The translations under genes and the position numbers were made by a program. A DNA stretch of 6,701 bases from Acidobacteriota bacterium. GTDB taxonomy: Bacteria > Acidobacteriota > Vicinamibacteria > Vicinamibacterales > Vicinamibacteraceae. Shown in pieces: positions 5,839 to 6,701 of this stretch (the stretch's first letter is position 1; each line of letters begins with the position of its first letter). The notes under the pieces were generated by a model. The model made no database searches. It saw only the letters and a list, made by a program, of their open reading frames with translations, and had not been told where the DNA came from. Location of the stretch: assembly GCA_013695405.1 (NCBI GenBank), contig JACDAO010000306.1, forward strand, positions 1 to 6,701, in the 5' to 3' direction.

Positions 5839-6701
5839 ATGTCGCTCTTCGATCGCTTTCGGCAGCCCAAGTGGAAGCATGCCGACCCCGCCGTTCGTCT
5901 GGAGGCGGTGCAGGAACTCGGCGACGAGGCCCAGGACGTCCTGCGCAGCCTCGCCCGCGAGGACGCCGATCCCGGCGTCCGTCGCCGCGCGGTGGCGCGG
6001 GTCGAGGACGTGCCGACCCTGGCCAGCGTGGCGCGCGGCGACATGGACGAGGGCGTGCGGGCCGAGGCCCGCAAGCTGCTGATGGATGTGGCCACCGACG
6101 GCACCGACGAGGCCGAGGCGCTGGACGCGCTGGCGGGCCTGGACGACGAGCGGGACCTGGCGGTGATCGCACGGACCACCGATGCCGAAGCGGTCGGCCT
6201 GGCGGCACTACGACGCGTGTCAGCCCCGCGGGTGATCGGCAGCATCGCCGGCCGTGCCGGGCAGAGCGGCATCCGCCTGGCGGCGCTGGCGCTGATGCAG
6301 GAGCCGGCCGAGCGGGTGCTGGTGGCCCTGAACAGCGAGCACAAGGACGTGGCGTTGTCGGCGCTCGAGTCGGTACGCGAGACGGCGCTAGTCGAACAGG
6401 TGGCGGCACGCGCCAAGAACAAGCTGGTCGCCCGTCGCGCGCGGGCGCTGCTGCGTGAGCGGCAGCCGTCGGCGGTGGCAGCGCCGGCCCCGCTTGGCGA
6501 ACTGCGTCGCGACCGGCTGTGCGACATGCTCGAAGGCCTGGCACGCGAGACCCGGATCGACGCGATCCAGTTGCCGCTCGACGCCGCCACCGATGCGTGG
6601 CAGCAAATCAGCGTCGCCGACGATCAGCAGTCGCTGCTGCAGGCGCGCTTCGAGGCCGCGGCGGCCGCCGCCAGGGCCCGGCTGGCGCAGATGCGCGCCG
6701 A
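5839..6701 (+). CDS. HEAT-repeat-like DUF349-type protein, N-terminal part (runs off right edge)
   Basis: 287 codons are present from ATG 5839, with no stop before the edge. GGAG at 5824-5827 precedes the start by 11 nt, slightly long but usable. The opening MSLFDRFRQPKWKHADPAVRLEAVQEL, followed by repeated helical units of about 25-35 residues (LRSLAREDADPGVRRRAVARV, LASVARGDMDEGVRAEARKLL, LAVIARTTDAEAVGLAALRRV, ALNSEHKDVALSALESV), resembles the HEAT-like N-terminus of bacterial proteins that carry DUF349 domains further on. Residues about 219-287 (LRRDRLCDMLEGLARETRIDA, then W254 and LLQARFEAAAAAARARLAQMRA) fit the beginning of the helical, Ala/Arg-rich DUF349 part. There is no signal peptide or membrane segment, so it should be cytosolic. 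Function is unknown; HEAT folds usually bind proteins or nucleic acids. Identification is by recalled family resemblance. It diverges from the antiporter gene and probably has its own promoter. Confidence 0.7.
   Translation, partial: MSLFDRFRQPKWKHADPAVRLEAVQELGDEAQDVLRSLAREDADPGVRRRAVARVEDVPTLASVARGDMDEGVRAEARKLLMDVATDGTDEAEALDALAGLDDERDLAVIARTTDAEAVGLAALRRVSAPRVIGSIAGRAGQSGIRLAALALMQEPAERVLVALNSEHKDVALSALESVRETALVEQVAARAKNKLVARRARALLRERQPSAVAAPAPLGELRRDRLCDMLEGLARETRIDAIQLPLDAATDAWQQISVADDQQSLLQARFEAAAAAARARLAQMRA

Noticed and set aside
5727..6458. Plus-strand open frame of 243 codons overlapping the DUF349-type gene
   Set aside because: The product is almost only Gly, Arg, Ala and Pro. 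The frame starting at 5839 gives a proper HEAT-like protein with normal codon use.
5775..6590. Minus-strand open frame opposite the DUF349-type gene
   Set aside because: It is Ser/Ala/Arg low complexity and antisense to a supported gene, with no motif.

Overview
The window is a high-GC bacterial segment (roughly two thirds G+C by eye) with almost no non-coding space. Four genes lie head to tail on the minus strand and one partial gene diverges on the plus strand. The strong third-position G/C bias makes long open frames appear antisense to every real gene. No rRNA, tRNA, transposase or CRISPR array is visible. An Acidobacteriota-type organism (for example Vicinamibacteria) is my best guess. 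It rests on the gene families and the intergenic repeat with the core CCGGCGGCTACG, and it is not proven; a high-GC proteobacterium remains possible.

Layout from right to left. A plus-strand gene (5839 to the right edge) encodes a HEAT-repeat-like, DUF349-type protein. A divergent intergenic region with weak promoter-like and palindromic elements separates it from the minus-strand block. That block begins with a MATE-family multidrug/cation antiporter (4267-5610), whose N-terminus appears to lack a proper start in its own frame. The antiporter is coupled by a TGATG overlap to an FAD/NAD(P)-type oxidoreductase (2912-4267). A 107-bp spacer holding a 26-bp-period repeat and a perfect hairpin follows. 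Next come a topoisomerase IV/gyrase A-subunit homologue (423-2804) and, 5 bp after its stop, a lipoprotein-like gene that runs off the left edge and resembles neutral ceramidases.

The most striking point is in the topoisomerase A subunit. Every recognisable motif around the DNA-cleavage site is intact, but the catalytic tyrosine position is read as asparagine (codon AAC at 2385-2387, one base from TAC). If this is not a sequencing error, the protein cannot cleave DNA by the usual mechanism. The second point is the MATE gene. The family-typical N-terminal sequence continues upstream of its first ATG with no canonical start codon, and the nearest suitable ATG (5696) is out of frame. One extra copy of the CGAT tetramer near 5660 would restore that frame.

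The antiporter and flavoenzyme look co-translated. The topoisomerase gene and the lipoprotein gene form a second tightly spaced pair. Nothing in the sequence ties the two pairs into one pathway, and I see no clear evidence of a new defence or mobile system.
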